From NCBI GenBank assembly GCA_930367215.1, contig OV884059.1, positions 67,365,393 through 67,429,392 of the forward strand: 64,000 nucleotides of DNA, read 5' to 3'. Made by a program: the position numbers and the translations under genes. Source of the DNA: Pollenia angustigena (lineage: Eukaryota > Arthropoda > Insecta > Diptera > Polleniidae). Of the stretch, positions 10,618 to 21,936 are shown piece after piece (position 1 is the stretch's first letter; each line of letters opens with the position of its first letter). The notes under the pieces were generated by a model. That model searched no databases. It had not been told where the DNA came from and saw only the letters and a list, made by a program, of their open reading frames with translations.

Positions 10618-12678
10618 TAATGGTCCCCCCTGGAACACAAAATTTATATCTCGGCTTAAAAACAGGAAAAATAAATTGTATAAAAGTTATAAAAAATATG
10701 GAACGTTGTTGTGTTATGCAAAGTACTCAATATCAAGATCTGAATACACTATTGCTAATCAATTAGCTTATAAAAACTATTTAGATAAAATAAGACATAA
10801 TTTCAAAAAGGATCCAAAATCATTTTATAAATTCGTTAATTCTAAAAGACGATCGGCTGAATATCCTTCGATGATGAAATATGGTGATTCAGAATCTTCG
10901 GATGATAAGTCCATTAGTAATATGTTTGCTGACTTTTTTGCATCAAATTACTCTTCGTCATCCTTTAACTATCAATATTCGTACACAATCCTTCAATCCA
11001 CAACTTTTTCTATACCATCCATTAGCCAACAAACCGTCTTAAACGCCCTAGCTAAGCTAAAATCGTCAAATGTTGCTGGCCCAGACGGCGTTCCCTGCTG
11101 TATTTTAAAGCAATGCTCACAAATATTATACATTCCATTGACTCACATATATAATATATATCTTAAGACGGGTTATTTTCCTTCAATTTGGAAAGAATCG
11201 TTTATAATTCCACTGCTTAAATCTGGATTTAAAGCTAATATTTTAAATTATAGAGGCATAGCTAAATTAAGTGTTATACCAAAATTATTTGAAAAACTTA
11301 TATGTATATGATACACTGTCGCATCACGCATCATCTATATTATTTCCAACACAACATGGATTTCGTAAATCATGCTCTACAGCTACGAATCTTCTAGAGT
11401 TGACAACTTGGGTAAATGAAGGGTTTGTTAATGGCATGCAATCGGATGTTATATATAACGATTTTAGTAAGGCGTTTGATAAAGTTAATCATGATCTTTT
11501 GCTGTTTAAGCTTGATCGGATGGGTTTTAGTTTATCGCTTCTTAAATGGCTTGGTTCATACTTAAAAGGCAGAACATATTCAAATTGTATAAATGTAATA
11601 TCAGGTGTTCCTCAAGGTAGTCACCTAGGGCCCCTCCTATTTACACTATTTATAAATGATCTTCCTTCTGCAATTAAACACTCAAAAACTTTAGTGTATG
11701 CAGATAATGTAAAACTATTTATTTCCTTCAACAACTCTGATCAGCAAGTTCTTTTGCAGAATGATATTAATAATTTAACTACCTGGTGTAGCATGAACTT
11801 AATGGATCTTAATGCGTTAAAATGTAAATATATGATTTTTACAAGATCAAGTCCAATAAAGGGTAGCTATATTATGAATAATATAGTTCTAGATTTGGTT
11901 GAAAATTTTAATGATCTTGGCGTACTTTTGGATACACAATTAGACTTTAAAAGTCACATATTGTTAACAATCAATCCTTGGGTACTTGGGTTCATAAAAC
12001 GTTGGGCTAAGGAGTTCTCCGATCCATATACAACAAAGCAACTGTTTACTACCCTAGTTAGCCCAATTCTTGAATATGGATCTGTTGTTTGGGACCCTCA
12101 ATATCAAGTACACTCTAACAAAATTGAGCCGGTTCAGAAACAGTTTCTGTTTTTTGTCTTCGCGGTTTGCGTTGGAACCCTAACATGGCAACCTTCATCA
12201 TACGAACATCGCCTCGCCCTTATTTAGTTGCCGACATTAAAAAGTCGTAGACATATGTTAAATGTTACTTTTTTGTTAAAATTGATGAACGGTAGTCTTC
12301 ATTCCGAATTTCTTCTTAGCAAAATAAATTTACATATTCCTCTTCGATCGTTAAGAAATTATAATATCCTGAGCATAAAATATTACAGCACAAACTATGC
12401 TAATTTTGATCCATTTCGTAGAATCTGTGATGAATTCAATTTATTGTATCCATTTATAGATTTTAATAAAAGTTTGGAAATCGTGAAAAGAGATATTATA
12501 ATACACTTAAATACAATTACCTAAAAAATTTATTATATTTTAATTTTCATATGTAAAAATGTCATTTATATTTGATTTTTGTTAAATTATTTGTAATTTC
12601 TTAATTATGTTTTGTATAAATTTTATTTAAATTAGTCTGTAAGGATTATTCCATAGACTTTAATAAATAAATAAATAA
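10618..12678 (+). pseudogene. 5'-truncated LINE, CR1/jockey-group (unit 2)
   Basis: Second copy of the 3475-5535 LINE with the same frameshift and in-frame stop, so it was already dead before the duplication. Differences seen are A for T at 10702, and G for A at 11694, which changes the residue before YADN from Met to Val. One more substitution follows the stop codon near 12527. Confidence 0.85.
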
Positions 12679-12786
12679 TACAATGTATAACGACATGATG
12701 TAGAATAAGAAAAAATCATATCATCTAAAAGCAAAATGAACTGAGTAAGAAAGAACACAAATACAAAACTGACAAGCGGTCGGTAA

Positions 12787-13115
12787 AGGCAAGATTACAC
12801 TATTATACTTTGTATTAATACATGTCAAAAACTCAAGTAATATGACAATGTGTGAAAATGACAAGTATTAAGAAAAAAGTTTGGCATCCCATACGACTTC
12901 ATCGTTTTTTGAAAAATTTCTAAACAATAATACTTTTCATTGGATCAGGGTTGCATTTTATTTCATTTGTAAGTGTTTATACTTAATGTGATGGTCTGAA
13001 CACAAACTTTCATGTTAAATTAGAATTTTTGACAGTCGCAACAAAACTCATTAGATTTCTTTCTCACAAAGTATTATGGAATACGTAAGACTTGTGAGAT
13101 AGTGTAATCTAGGCT
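12787..13115. mobile_element. 329-bp inner MITE (unit 2)
   Basis: Copy of 5644-5972, with the same TIRs and TAA target duplications (12784-12786 and 13116-13118). Confidence 0.8.
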
Positions 13116-13530
13116 TAAATGTTTTTTTTTTTCTAAACCATTTTAGAAACTTATTTATTCTTCTCATCACACCAGAGGTGTATTTGAACAGCATATATTG
13201 AAGGTGATAACATTTTTATACAATTACAAAAATAACAAAAATTAACTCAGGAAATTTTCATGTTGTTTTTGTAAAAATTGTAAAACTGCAACCATCTGCT
13301 TTTGTGTTATTATTTTTGATTTAACTTAGTCCATCCGTGTAAACATGAAATACTATACTTATTTTTTTTTTTTTTCATTATTTATTTATTGAATCTTCAT
13401 ATATTAAATATGAACTAACAATAATTAATCAAATCTTAACCTAATGCTTTATTTTATGTCCTGCCAGTGCCAGACAAAAATTTTCTTCATCACGGGTTCT
13501 GTTCACATATGTATGTGTTTATCGCTCATC

Positions 13531-16057
13531 TTAATGGGTAGTGTCTCTTCTTCTTAGGCGAGAGTGGCCGCTATCATTTAAAATATTTCGTGCTAGTGGA
13601 TTTGGGTGCAACTCTAGCCTTTTCAAATATTTTACCGCATACTTCGTAATAATAGTCCTTAACAGTGGCACATTGAGATCCTTGTGGATATTTGAGTTTT
13701 TAACATACCAAGGGGCAGCTGTAATTATTCGAAGAAGTTTATTTTGGCGCCTTTGAATTTTTTCGATATTTGATAGTTGAATACCGTAGCACCATATTGG
13801 CTTTAAAATAGCGTTGTAAAGTAGTAGTTTGCAGTCGAGACTAAGAACAGAATTTCTTCCAATAAGCCAGTTAATTTGAATTGCTTTTAGTTTCATTTGG
13901 GTTAATTTTGCTTCTATATGGCATTTCCATGTTAAACGCCGATCTAGATGAATACCGAGATATTTGACATGCGATTGTTGAGGCACTAGTTGATTATTGA
14001 TTTTAATAGGGGACATATTTCCCGACGCAAGGTAAATGTTATATGTACGCATTTTTGCTCATTGACCTTTATTCTCCATTGTTTAAACCACAGTTCTAGT
14101 TGAAATATATGATTCTGCAGGTATCGAGATGCTTCACGACTGTTCTCGCGTACGCTTAGAAAAGCTGTATCATCAGCAAAAGTTGAGGTTAGGGTGTGAT
14201 TGTTTGTTGGCATGTCCGAGGTATATATAAGGTAAAAAAGTGGGCCCAGGATACTTCCCTGAGGGACTCCAGCTTCAATTGGCTGAGGAGAACTTAAAAA
14301 ATCGCCTTCTTTAATAATAAATTTTCGACCGGCCAGGTAGCGGAGCAATATTTTCTTTCTTCAAAGGCTTTTCTTATGGTGTTTACTATCCGATGGATTT
14401 GTTCAATTGTGCTATGCTCTCTTCTGAAGCCGAATTGATGATTGGGTAAACACCCATTGTCATTTAAAATTGGGGTTAATTTTGACGCTAAGAGCTTCTC
14501 AAACAGCTTTGATATATTAGATAATAAGCTAATAGGCCTATATGACTCAACTTTTGTGTGATCTTTTCCTGGCTTTGGTATCATCGTTATTAAGGAGACC
14601 TTCCATTCTTGAGGGTAGTATTCAAGTCGTAAAATAGCATTAAAAATATAAAGAATAATTTTCTTTGCTATGCGAGGTAGCTCCAAAAGCATTTTGTTAC
14701 TGATTTTATCAATACCAGGTGCCTTCTTGGTGTTTAATTCACAAATAGCCCTTTCTAATTCCCTTATCTCAAATCTTAGCGGGATAGCTGCTCTAACATT
14801 AACAGGCGGCAACTCGTGCGCTGTATCGTCAGGTATATTTTGGGTAAATACGTTTTTCAAATGATTTACAAACAGGTTTCCTTTTTCATTATCATTTCTT
14901 GCCCAACTTCCATTCAAGTTTCTTAATGGTGGTTTCGAGATAACTGGTCTTTTGAGGTTTCTAGCTGCCCGCCATAATGAGTAGCCTGATTGTGGAGTTG
15001 CATCCAAGTCCTTAAGATATTTTTCTACGGAAGCCGTTTTCTGAGTCTGCAGTAATTTTCTTAGCCTATTTGTACACTCTTTTAATTCATTTTTAAGTTG
15101 AGGGGATCTTTGCAATTGCCATTCTCTTCGCACTCTCCTTTTTTCATTCAAGAGGCGCTCGACATCTGCAAAATATATTTTGTTATAATTGGTTTTTTTG
15201 AGGGTTTTGCTGGAATGTTGAACAGCTAGTTTAAGATAACTGTCAAAATTGACAATAGAGAGATCCACATTTTCCGGTGTGCTAAGCGGAATATTTTCTG
15301 TGCAATGGGTACTGAGATATTTTTTATATTTTAACCAGTTTATTTGTGTAGCTGTTGTCGCCATGTAACCAGAGGGAGATACGATTCTATTGGTGTTTGT
15401 TATAGTAACTATTGTAGGTGTGTGATCAGAGGATAATTCTAACGAAGGTTCAACTTGAATCGTTTCTGTGGGGATGTTTTTAACCACTCCGAAATCGATG
15501 ACATCTGGAATTTTTTGCGGATCAGCAGGCCAATATGTTGGTTGTCCGCTCGCGACGACATTTAAATTCATTTTAGAGATTGTATTATACAAAACACGAC
15601 CCTTTGGTGTTATTAGTCGTGAACCCCAGAAGGTATGTTTAGCGTTATAATCGCCAGCAGCCAGGAAACAGGGCCCCAATGACTTATAATATTTATAATA
15701 TTGGCTTTCTGATATTGCAAATCTAGGTGGTGAGTATAAGGATGAGATTACTATGTTTCGATTCAGCTCTTTAATACAAATGTTCGTTGCTTGGAGATAA
15801 TCTTCACGATGATCACACATCAGGAAGTGTTTGATTCAGGTTTTTATCAAAATGGCAGAACCTCCACAAGCTCTATCTCGAGGGTCCTTGGTATCATATA
15901 GTGTATAACCATTGATTTTAAACGTATTTCTTGAGGTCAAATGAGTTTCAGAAACCATCATGACATCAATTTGTTTATTTTTAAGAAAGTATTCTAATTA
16001 ATTTTTATGTTAGCGGATGCCGTTTGCGTTCCAAAAACAAATTTTTAAACAGTTCAT
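13531..16057 (-). pseudogene. jockey ORF2 (endonuclease/reverse transcriptase), broken, unit 2
   Basis: Copy of the unit 1 ORF2 (6398-8924) with the same nonsense codons, the same loss of palm motif A around 14345 and the same downstream frameshift; all of these therefore predate the duplication. Coding differences between copies are minimal: one residue (Ile versus Met) follows the C/T change at 15362. The FADD catalytic box is intact in both. Confidence 0.9.
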
Positions 16058-16536
16058 GGTTTGTTAAGTACAGCTTGCAATAACATCGATTGCATTCTAA
16101 GGATCTCCTGCATCATATTACCCATTGTGTTTGTAAAATTATTTACTGTTTGCACTAAAGTTTCCATGGTTTTTTCTAGACGACTTAAATTAGAAACTGG
16201 AGTTTCATCATTACTTGGCGAAGCACCTTGCATTGGCACATGGTTTGTTTTTAGGACGTTAGCATAAGAGGTTCTGTTATTACTAGGCTGCGGAGCCTGA
16301 GTGTCATTAGTGTTTGCTTGATTTGGTACCTGCATTTGAGGGGGATTAGTTTTCGCTCCAGCCGACTGCTTGACGATAGTATATACAGGACATCCTCTAT
16401 AATTGGCAGTGTGATTGCCGCCACAGTTGCTACATTTTTTTACATTGGGGTCATTTTTAGACTTATCGCACTGGACTGTACCATGTAATTCACCACATAC
16501 TACGCAAACAGGGGGTAAATAGCAGTAGGCCTTAGT
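16054..16536 (-). pseudogene. jockey ORF1, C-terminal half (zinc knuckles)
   Basis: Carries the CCHC knuckle region and the C-terminal tail ending VLNKP. Its 5' partner lies at 19181-20207, on the other side of the foldback transposon. The split falls within the first knuckle, after the residues FGH; on the far side the frame resumes at TKAYC. The two halves are in the same frame once the transposon and one 8-bp TSD copy are discounted, so the insertion is the only visible break at this point. Confidence 0.88.
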
Positions 16537-16864
16537 ATGGCCAATAGACTGGTCGCAATTTTTTTTTTACATGTTTGCGCTACTTAAAATATGAGGTTTG
16601 GTGTAAGAAATCAAGTCCTAATTTTTCAGCTCAATCCGACGGTGCCTAGTCGTGCCAAGTGGGGCCCAAAGTTCCCCATATGATAAAAAATCTGGCTTCG
16701 TTATGATCTTCCGCAGAGAAAATACTTTAAGTATGCCAAATTTCAGCTTCCTATGTCATCAGATGGCTTCAGAAAGTTGCGGAAAGAATAGGACATACAT
16801 GCAAACATCCTTACATACTAAGAAATTATATATTGTATAGATAGATTAAAGTATTTGCTGTTTA

Positions 16865-17324
16865 AGGCCAGTTTACACGGTAATACAATGTATTACGACT
16901 TTGTAGAATCAAAATATTATGAAATTCTCTCCGTGTTTAAAAGAAAAAAAATAAAAGTCTGTTGAGAGTATACTTTATGTTTACACGGATGGTATAAGTA
17001 AAATCAAAAATAATAACAAAAAAGCAGATGGTTGCAGTTTTACAATTTTTACAAAAACAACATGAACTTTCCTGAGTTGATTATAGTTGTTTTTGTAATT
17101 GTATAAAAATACTACCACCTTCAATGTACTCCGTTAAAATGCACCTCTGGTGTGATGAAAAAAAATAAGTTTCTTAAATGGTTTAGAAAAAAACCATTTA
17201 CCGACCGCTTGTCAGATTTTGTATTCGTATTTTCTCTTACTCAATGCATTTTGCTTTTACGTGATATGATTTATCTTATTCTACATTATGTCGTAATACA
17301 ATGTATTACCGTGTAAACTGGCCT
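16865..17324. mobile_element. Intact 460-bp PIF-like MITE in the left arm
   Basis: Near-perfect TIRs AGGCCAGTTTACACGG / CCGTGTAAACTGGCCT, extending into TAATACAATGTATTACGAC, with TTA on both sides (16862-16864 and 17325-17327). The mirror position in the right arm (about 18783-18790) reads straight through with a single TTA, giving an empty site inside the same element. It is the reference copy for the broken outer MITE at 3454-6220 and 10597-20657. Confidence 0.9.
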
Positions 17325-17415
17325 TTAATATTTTAGTATGATACGAACGAAAGATTTTTAACTAATTTTAACTAATTCGGGGTCGCTGAATCCAGTGGTG
17401 CTAGCCGTTTTTTTA

Positions 17416-17897
17416 GGTTAGCTTTAGTTTTCGAGATATACCGTTATTTCGAAAATTAAGGATGTTGCACAACATATGTTCGCGCAACTCAAAAACGCTT
17501 TAGCTTATTGAAAAACTAAAAAAAACCGAAATTCGGCAATAAAATTTACTTTAAGAAAGTTAAAACTTTTTTCCTTATGTTGGCTTTGGTTTTCGAGATA
17601 TACCGTTATTTCGAAAATTAGGGAGGTTGCACAACATATGTTCGCGTAACTCAAAAACGCTTTAGTTTATTGAAAAACAAAAAAAAAACCGAAATTCCGC
17701 AATAAAATTTACTTTAAGAAAGTTAAAACTTTTTTCTTCATATTGGCTTTGGTTTTCGAGATATACCGTTATTTCGAAAATTAAGGAGGTTGCACAACAT
17801 ATGTTCGCGTAACTCAAAAACGCTTTAGCTTATTGAAAAACTAAAAAAAACCGAAATTCCGCAATAAAATTTACTTTAAGAAAGGTAAAACGTTTTT
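17416..17897. repeat. Three tandem copies of a module of about 160 bp in the foldback arm
   Basis: Modules start near 17416, 17576 and 17738. Each contains TTTTCGAGATATACCGTTAT, GCACAACATATGTTCGCG, CTCAAAAACGCTTTAG and TTTACTTTAAGAAAG. The right arm carries only one (about 18540-18700). A decayed single copy occurs elsewhere at about 53890-54030. Expansion of subterminal modules in one arm is a known habit of foldback elements. Confidence 0.85.
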
Positions 17898-18201
17898 CTT
17901 ATATGTTCAGTCGTTTTAGAAACATAATTTTTTATCTGAAAAAAAAAATAATTTTTTTATTAAAATTTCGGAATTTTTGTTTTTAAAAATTCATAAAAAA
18001 TTTAAAAATGGAGCTATGCTTCCAATTTTATAGAGTCATATAAAAAACAATATTGCAAACAAAACAAGCTATAAATGATTAAAATCTGTTCACAACTTTT
18101 GATTTTATGTATTCACAAAAGACGAAAAATTTTAATTAATTTAAGAATTTTATTAAACCGCCATATGTGTATAATTGAAATTCTTATATTTGGCCCGTGT
18201 A

Positions 18202-18266
18202 GTGCCTAGGATGCCTCAAGACCAACTCCAGTCATACATTTGACCCTTCTTGAGGCATCCTAGGCA
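18202..18266. repeat. Central hairpin of the foldback element
   Basis: GTGCCTAGGATGCCTCAAGA at 18202-18221 pairs with its exact complement at 18247-18266 around a 25-base loop. Just outside, the left arm has about 33 unpaired bases (18169-18201) before arm pairing resumes at CACATATGGCGG. Confidence 0.85.
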
Positions 18267-19180
18267 CACATATGGCGGTTTAATAAAATTCTTAAATTAA
18301 TTAAAATTTTTCGTCTTTTGTGAAAACATAAAATCAAAAGTTGTGAACAGATTTTAATCATTTATAGCTTGTTTTGTTTGCAATATTGTTTTTTATATGA
18401 CTCTATAAAATTAGAAGCATAGCTCCATTTTTAAATTTTTTATGAATTTTTAAAAACAAAAATTCCGAAATTTTAATAAAAAAATTATTTTTTTTTCCAG
18501 AAAAAAAATTATGTTTCTAAAACGACTGCGCATATAAGAAAAACGTTTTACCTTTCTTAAAGTAAATTTTATTGCGGAATTTCGGTTTTTTTTAGTTTTT
18601 CAATAAGCTAAAGCGTTTTTGAGTTACGCGAACATATGTTGTGCAACCTCCTTAATTTTCGAAATAACGGTATATCTCGAAAACTAAAGCTAACCTAAAA
18701 AAACGGCTAGCACCACTGGATTCAGCGACCCCGAATTAGTTAAAATTAGTTAAAAATCTTTCGTTCGTATCATACTAAAATATTAAACTGCAAATACTTT
18801 AATCTATCTATACAATATATAATTTCTTAGTATGTAAGGATGTTTGCATGTATGTCCTATTCTTTCCGCAACTTTCTGAAGCCATCTGATGACATAGGAA
18901 GCTGAAATTTGGCATACTTAAAGTATTTTCTCTGCGGAAGATCGTAACGAAGCCAGATTTTCGGTCTTTAAGACCGGCTTTTCATCTAGTATCTGATTGA
19001 ATAGATGTTTTTTTTATCATATGGGGAACTTTGGGCCCCACTTGGCACGACTAGGCACCGTCGGATTGAGCTGAAAAATTAGGACTTGATTTCTTACACC
19101 AAACCTCATATTTAAAGCAGCGCATACATTTAAATTAAAAAAAAAAATCCCATACAAGATGCGACCAGTCTAATGGCCAA

Positions 19181-20207
19181 ATTCTTGGCAGTTGAGACAT
19201 TGAACGGGACCATTTCTTTTGTGCGGCTCCTCTATAGTTATTCTTGTGTAGAGAATATATTTTAAATTGTAAATAAGATGCGTTTCATTTTTTTTAAGCT
19301 TAACGTCGCCAGGTTCTAGCTCCACTCGAAATAGTGGTTGGGGATTTTTTTCCCTATTTTTGATATTTGTAACGTTTTTTATTTTAAAGCCTTTCTCTTC
19401 CAAAAAGGTTTTAATTTCTTCAGGGTCCACGCCCGAGTCTATGCCCTTGATCACTACCTGAAGGCCTTTGCTGCTCTTCAGCTGATATGTATAAAAGCTT
19501 TTTTTAAGGGATTCAAATTGGTTTGTTAGTTTGCGAAAATCATTCTCATGATTAACCTGTATTTTTGTCTCATTTATATTACCACGCTTGATTGCCGCTA
19601 CGTAAAAAGAATTTTCACCTATTACCGAGATCACGCTCTTTATTAACTCACTTGAGTTTTGCTCCCTAAGATATATTGGGGGTGGCTTAGAAGATTTTAT
19701 GACGTTTGGTGCCTCTGGGGATTCGTCCTCAAGAATTGCAAAACGGTTTTGTGAATTTATTCTATCAAAAGATGTTACTTTTGAGGCCGAAGCAACTGCT
19801 GAAGAGGTAGGGCTGCGACCCCGTTTAAGCACTGTTATATACCTGTCCATACCAACTTGTATTTGAGGCTTTTGACAATTTTTCACTAAAGGGTTCTCCA
19901 TTGCGTCTGTATTTGAGTTTATGGTATCATTTCTTACTAAGATTGTTTTTTCCGCCGCGGTTATACTTGCGGACGCTACAACACTTGTCCCCAAAGACAG
20001 ATTAATATTTTTTAATGTATCACTATCCACCGTTTTTGTGAACACCGAGGGTGAAAGAGAACGTGTTCGAATAATAGGCTTAGCCGTTAGATAGTTAATA
20101 TTGTTTTGTTTTGTTTTATTTATTTCAGCATTATTTTCGTTTGCCTGAACGGTCACATAAACATTTCTTTCATTTTGCCTTAGCGTTGTTTCACTGTTCT
20201 TACTCAT
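19181..20207 (-). pseudogene. jockey ORF1, N-terminal half
   Basis: Starts with MSKNSETTL at 20207. The first 200 or so residues are low-complexity and polar, as in other jockey ORF1 proteins. They are followed by a segment resembling the gag-like PRE_C2HC domain (LQVVIKGIDSGVDPEEIKTF onward, about residues 245-330). Then comes the start of the first zinc knuckle, CLNCQEFGH. Translation then runs into the transposon terminus and stops at TAG within the TIR. No internal nonsense codon is seen before the insertion, so this half was intact when interrupted. The other half is at 16054-16536. Confidence 0.88.
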
Positions 20208-20548
20208 GCAAAGAGTTGTTTTTGTTTTTCACCGTTTGCTGTGCTTTAAATATTTGTATTATTTATGGTTTTTACAACAACACCAAAAAAAAAATGTTTT
20301 TGTTGAGAGTATGTATGCATACACATGTATGAACATTCATACGTATGTATATATTTTTACTATTTTTCTTTATTTAATTTTATCGTTTGAATTGTTCACT
20401 ATTATGTTAAATAATTTAAATAACAAAATATATAATATATTTTTAAGCGTCCATTCGCTGCGTATATTACAAAATCAAATATGATTAATTAATAGTTCAA
20501 AACGTATGCGGGGTTAAAAGTACACGTCTGTATCACAACAAAGCACAA
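20208..20548 (-). other. jockey 5' UTR
   Basis: 341 bases between the target duplication and the ORF1 start. jockey-type elements are transcribed from internal promoters in this region; I cannot point to a specific core-promoter motif here. Short open frames on the plus strand are not credible. Confidence 0.6.
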
Positions 20549-20660
20549 ACTATACTTATAACAGACTTTTATTTTTTTCTTTTAAACACGGAGATAATGT
20601 CATATTATTTTGATTCTACAAAGTCGTAATACATTGTATTACCGTGTAAACTAGACTTTA

Positions 20661-21398
20661 ACAATATCAGAAGTTAAATTAAAAAAGTTACAGTATTGCG
20701 GTACAGGAGCACTCCTTGTTTTATGTGTTCTCCCGTCAACCTTCTTTTATCCGGCATGGTTAAATCTACATCTGCCATCGGCAACCTATACTATTACATT
20801 TTGCGATTATATGCGTTGTATGATTTTGCCGATGGCAGATCTACATCTACTTGTCTTAATGCTTGACAGATCAGGACTGCCTTGTCCCCGAAAAATAAAA
20901 AAATAATCCCCAACAATCCCCAAATTAAAAATAAAAGCTTAAAATGTTAAAATTTTTGTTTTGTGTTTTTTTCTGACTAAATTTAAAATTTTTTTAAAAA
21001 AATTAGGAAAAATTATTGTAAGAAATCCCCAAAAATCCCCAAATAAAAATGTTTAGTAAAAAAATTATTTTATTTAGTTTGAAGCGACTGGTTTCAGCAG
21101 GTTTTTTACAAGTCTTTTTACATGATTTCAGTGAGGAATAACAAGCAGAAAAATATGCTGTTTTTGAAGACGAATGAGCCAATTTATAAAAAGTTGGAGC
21201 TTGTTCAGTTTGTTTGCCTAAAAATTGTCTTTAAAGAATCAAAAATTTAATGTATTGTCAACGGTTTTAGATTCATGTTTTTTAAAACACTCACTCAAGA
21301 ATAATAACATAAGTTTGTTAAAAACCTTTTACACAGTCAACAGAAATGGTAATTTTACTTAGGACCCTTTACACAGTATTCGCTGCTGATAAGAGTAA
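20661..21398. other. Repeat-derived sequence with ATCCCCAA motifs
   Basis: Contains an inverted pair ATCTGCCATCGGCA / TGCCGATGGCAGAT (about 20770 and 20825) around a short AT-rich spacer. From 20885 the word ATCCCCAA recurs (about 20910, 20920, 21030, 21040) and reappears near 22050-22080. This suggests subterminal repeats of one DNA element, about 20874-22128, with the MITE 21399-21933 inside it. I could not define exact termini. Confidence 0.35.
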
Positions 21399-21933
21399 TA
21401 CTATGTTTCCACTATGAGCAAAACAACTTGTTTTGGGCAAAACGTGTCAAAGTGTTTCCATTATGTAAAACTGGTTTTGGTGTTCGAATTTTCGAATTAA
21501 TTTGACATTTATGTTGTAAACAAACATGAAAGCCAAAAAAAAAAAAATATTTTTCTTCAACATGAAAATTCCTTGTTTGTTTTTTAATACACATATACAT
21601 ATGTACGTTTATAAAAGCACACAATTTACTTCCTTTTTATTATATTATTTTATTATTTTTACGCTGCAAACAAATAAATCAGCTGGAGAGTTGCATAAAC
21701 CTATTTAATAATTCTTGATATTTTGGTAAATATGTCACTTTTTTCGAAATTGTCAATCACCAATAATGGATAACCCAGAGTTGTATTCATGATTTTCGAC
21801 ATGTTTTGGAGCAAAACTAGTTTTTGTTTGAGCTTTTCGAACATAAAAAATGTATGGGAAAACAAGTAGCAAAACACTTGCTTTGCTGCAAAACTAGTTT
21901 TGTGGCCCAAAACATGTAAGTGGAAACGTACTA
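21399..21933. mobile_element. 535-bp MITE with TAA target duplication
   Basis: Ends TACTATGTTTCCACT and AGTGGAAACGTACTA (one mismatch), flanked by TAA at 21396-21398 and 21934-21936. Secondary inverted motifs (GCAAAAC..TTGTTTTG) follow inside both ends. The 3-bp target fits PIF/Harbinger-type elements. No coding potential beyond short chance frames. Confidence 0.65.
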
Positions 21934-21936
21934 TAA

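Larger units (their letters stand above)
9425..16559. repeat. Tandem segmental duplication, unit 2
   Basis: Direct copy of 2281-9424. Unlike unit 1 it continues rightward into the complete foldback transposon at 16545 and then the 5' half of the jockey element, so it keeps the original right-hand context. The very high identity means either a recent duplication or two haplotypes placed in tandem by the assembler; sequence alone cannot separate these. Confidence 0.93.
16545..19172. mobile_element. Foldback DNA transposon (hAT-like termini), 2.63 kb
   Basis: Termini TAGACTGGTCGCA and TGCGACCAGTCTA form a perfect 13-bp TIR. Exact 8-bp target duplications atggccaa lie at 16537-16544 and 19173-19180. 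The 8-bp TSD and a TIR starting TAG fit the hAT superfamily (the 3' end of maize Ac starts TAGGG), but no transposase remains, so other 8-bp-TSD groups such as P-like foldbacks are possible. The whole element is a long imperfect palindrome: left arm 16545-18168, right arm 18267-19172, with a tight hairpin at the centre. The left arm is longer because it holds a MITE (16865-17324) and a triplicated module (17416-17897). The right arm has one module and its own insertion of about 50 bases near 18960-19012. Confidence 0.88.
13363..20548 (-). mobile_element. Full-length jockey-clade LINE with a DNA transposon inside
   Basis: Flanked by an exact 11-bp target duplication, actatacttat, at 13352-13362 and 20549-20559, inside the outer MITE. 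Order in its own direction: 5' UTR (20548-20208), ORF1 N-terminal half (20207-19181), foldback transposon (19172-16545 with TSDs), ORF1 C-terminal half (16536-16054), ORF2 (16057-13531), 3' UTR and poly-A tail. Without the passenger and one TSD copy the element would be about 4.55 kb, normal for jockey elements. ORF2 is defective, so it can no longer move by itself. Confidence 0.9.
10597..20657. mobile_element. Outer PIF-like MITE, exploded by nested insertions
   Basis: Left end AGGCTAGTTTACACG at 10597, preceded by TTA (10594-10596). Right end CGTGTAAACTAGACT at 20643-20657, followed by TTA (20658-20660). Internal pieces at 12677-12786, 13116-13362 and 20560-20657 match the intact relative at 16865-17324. 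Between them sit the plus-strand LINE, the inner MITE and the full-length jockey element with its own passenger. An element of about 460 bp now spans about 10 kb. Confidence 0.7.
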
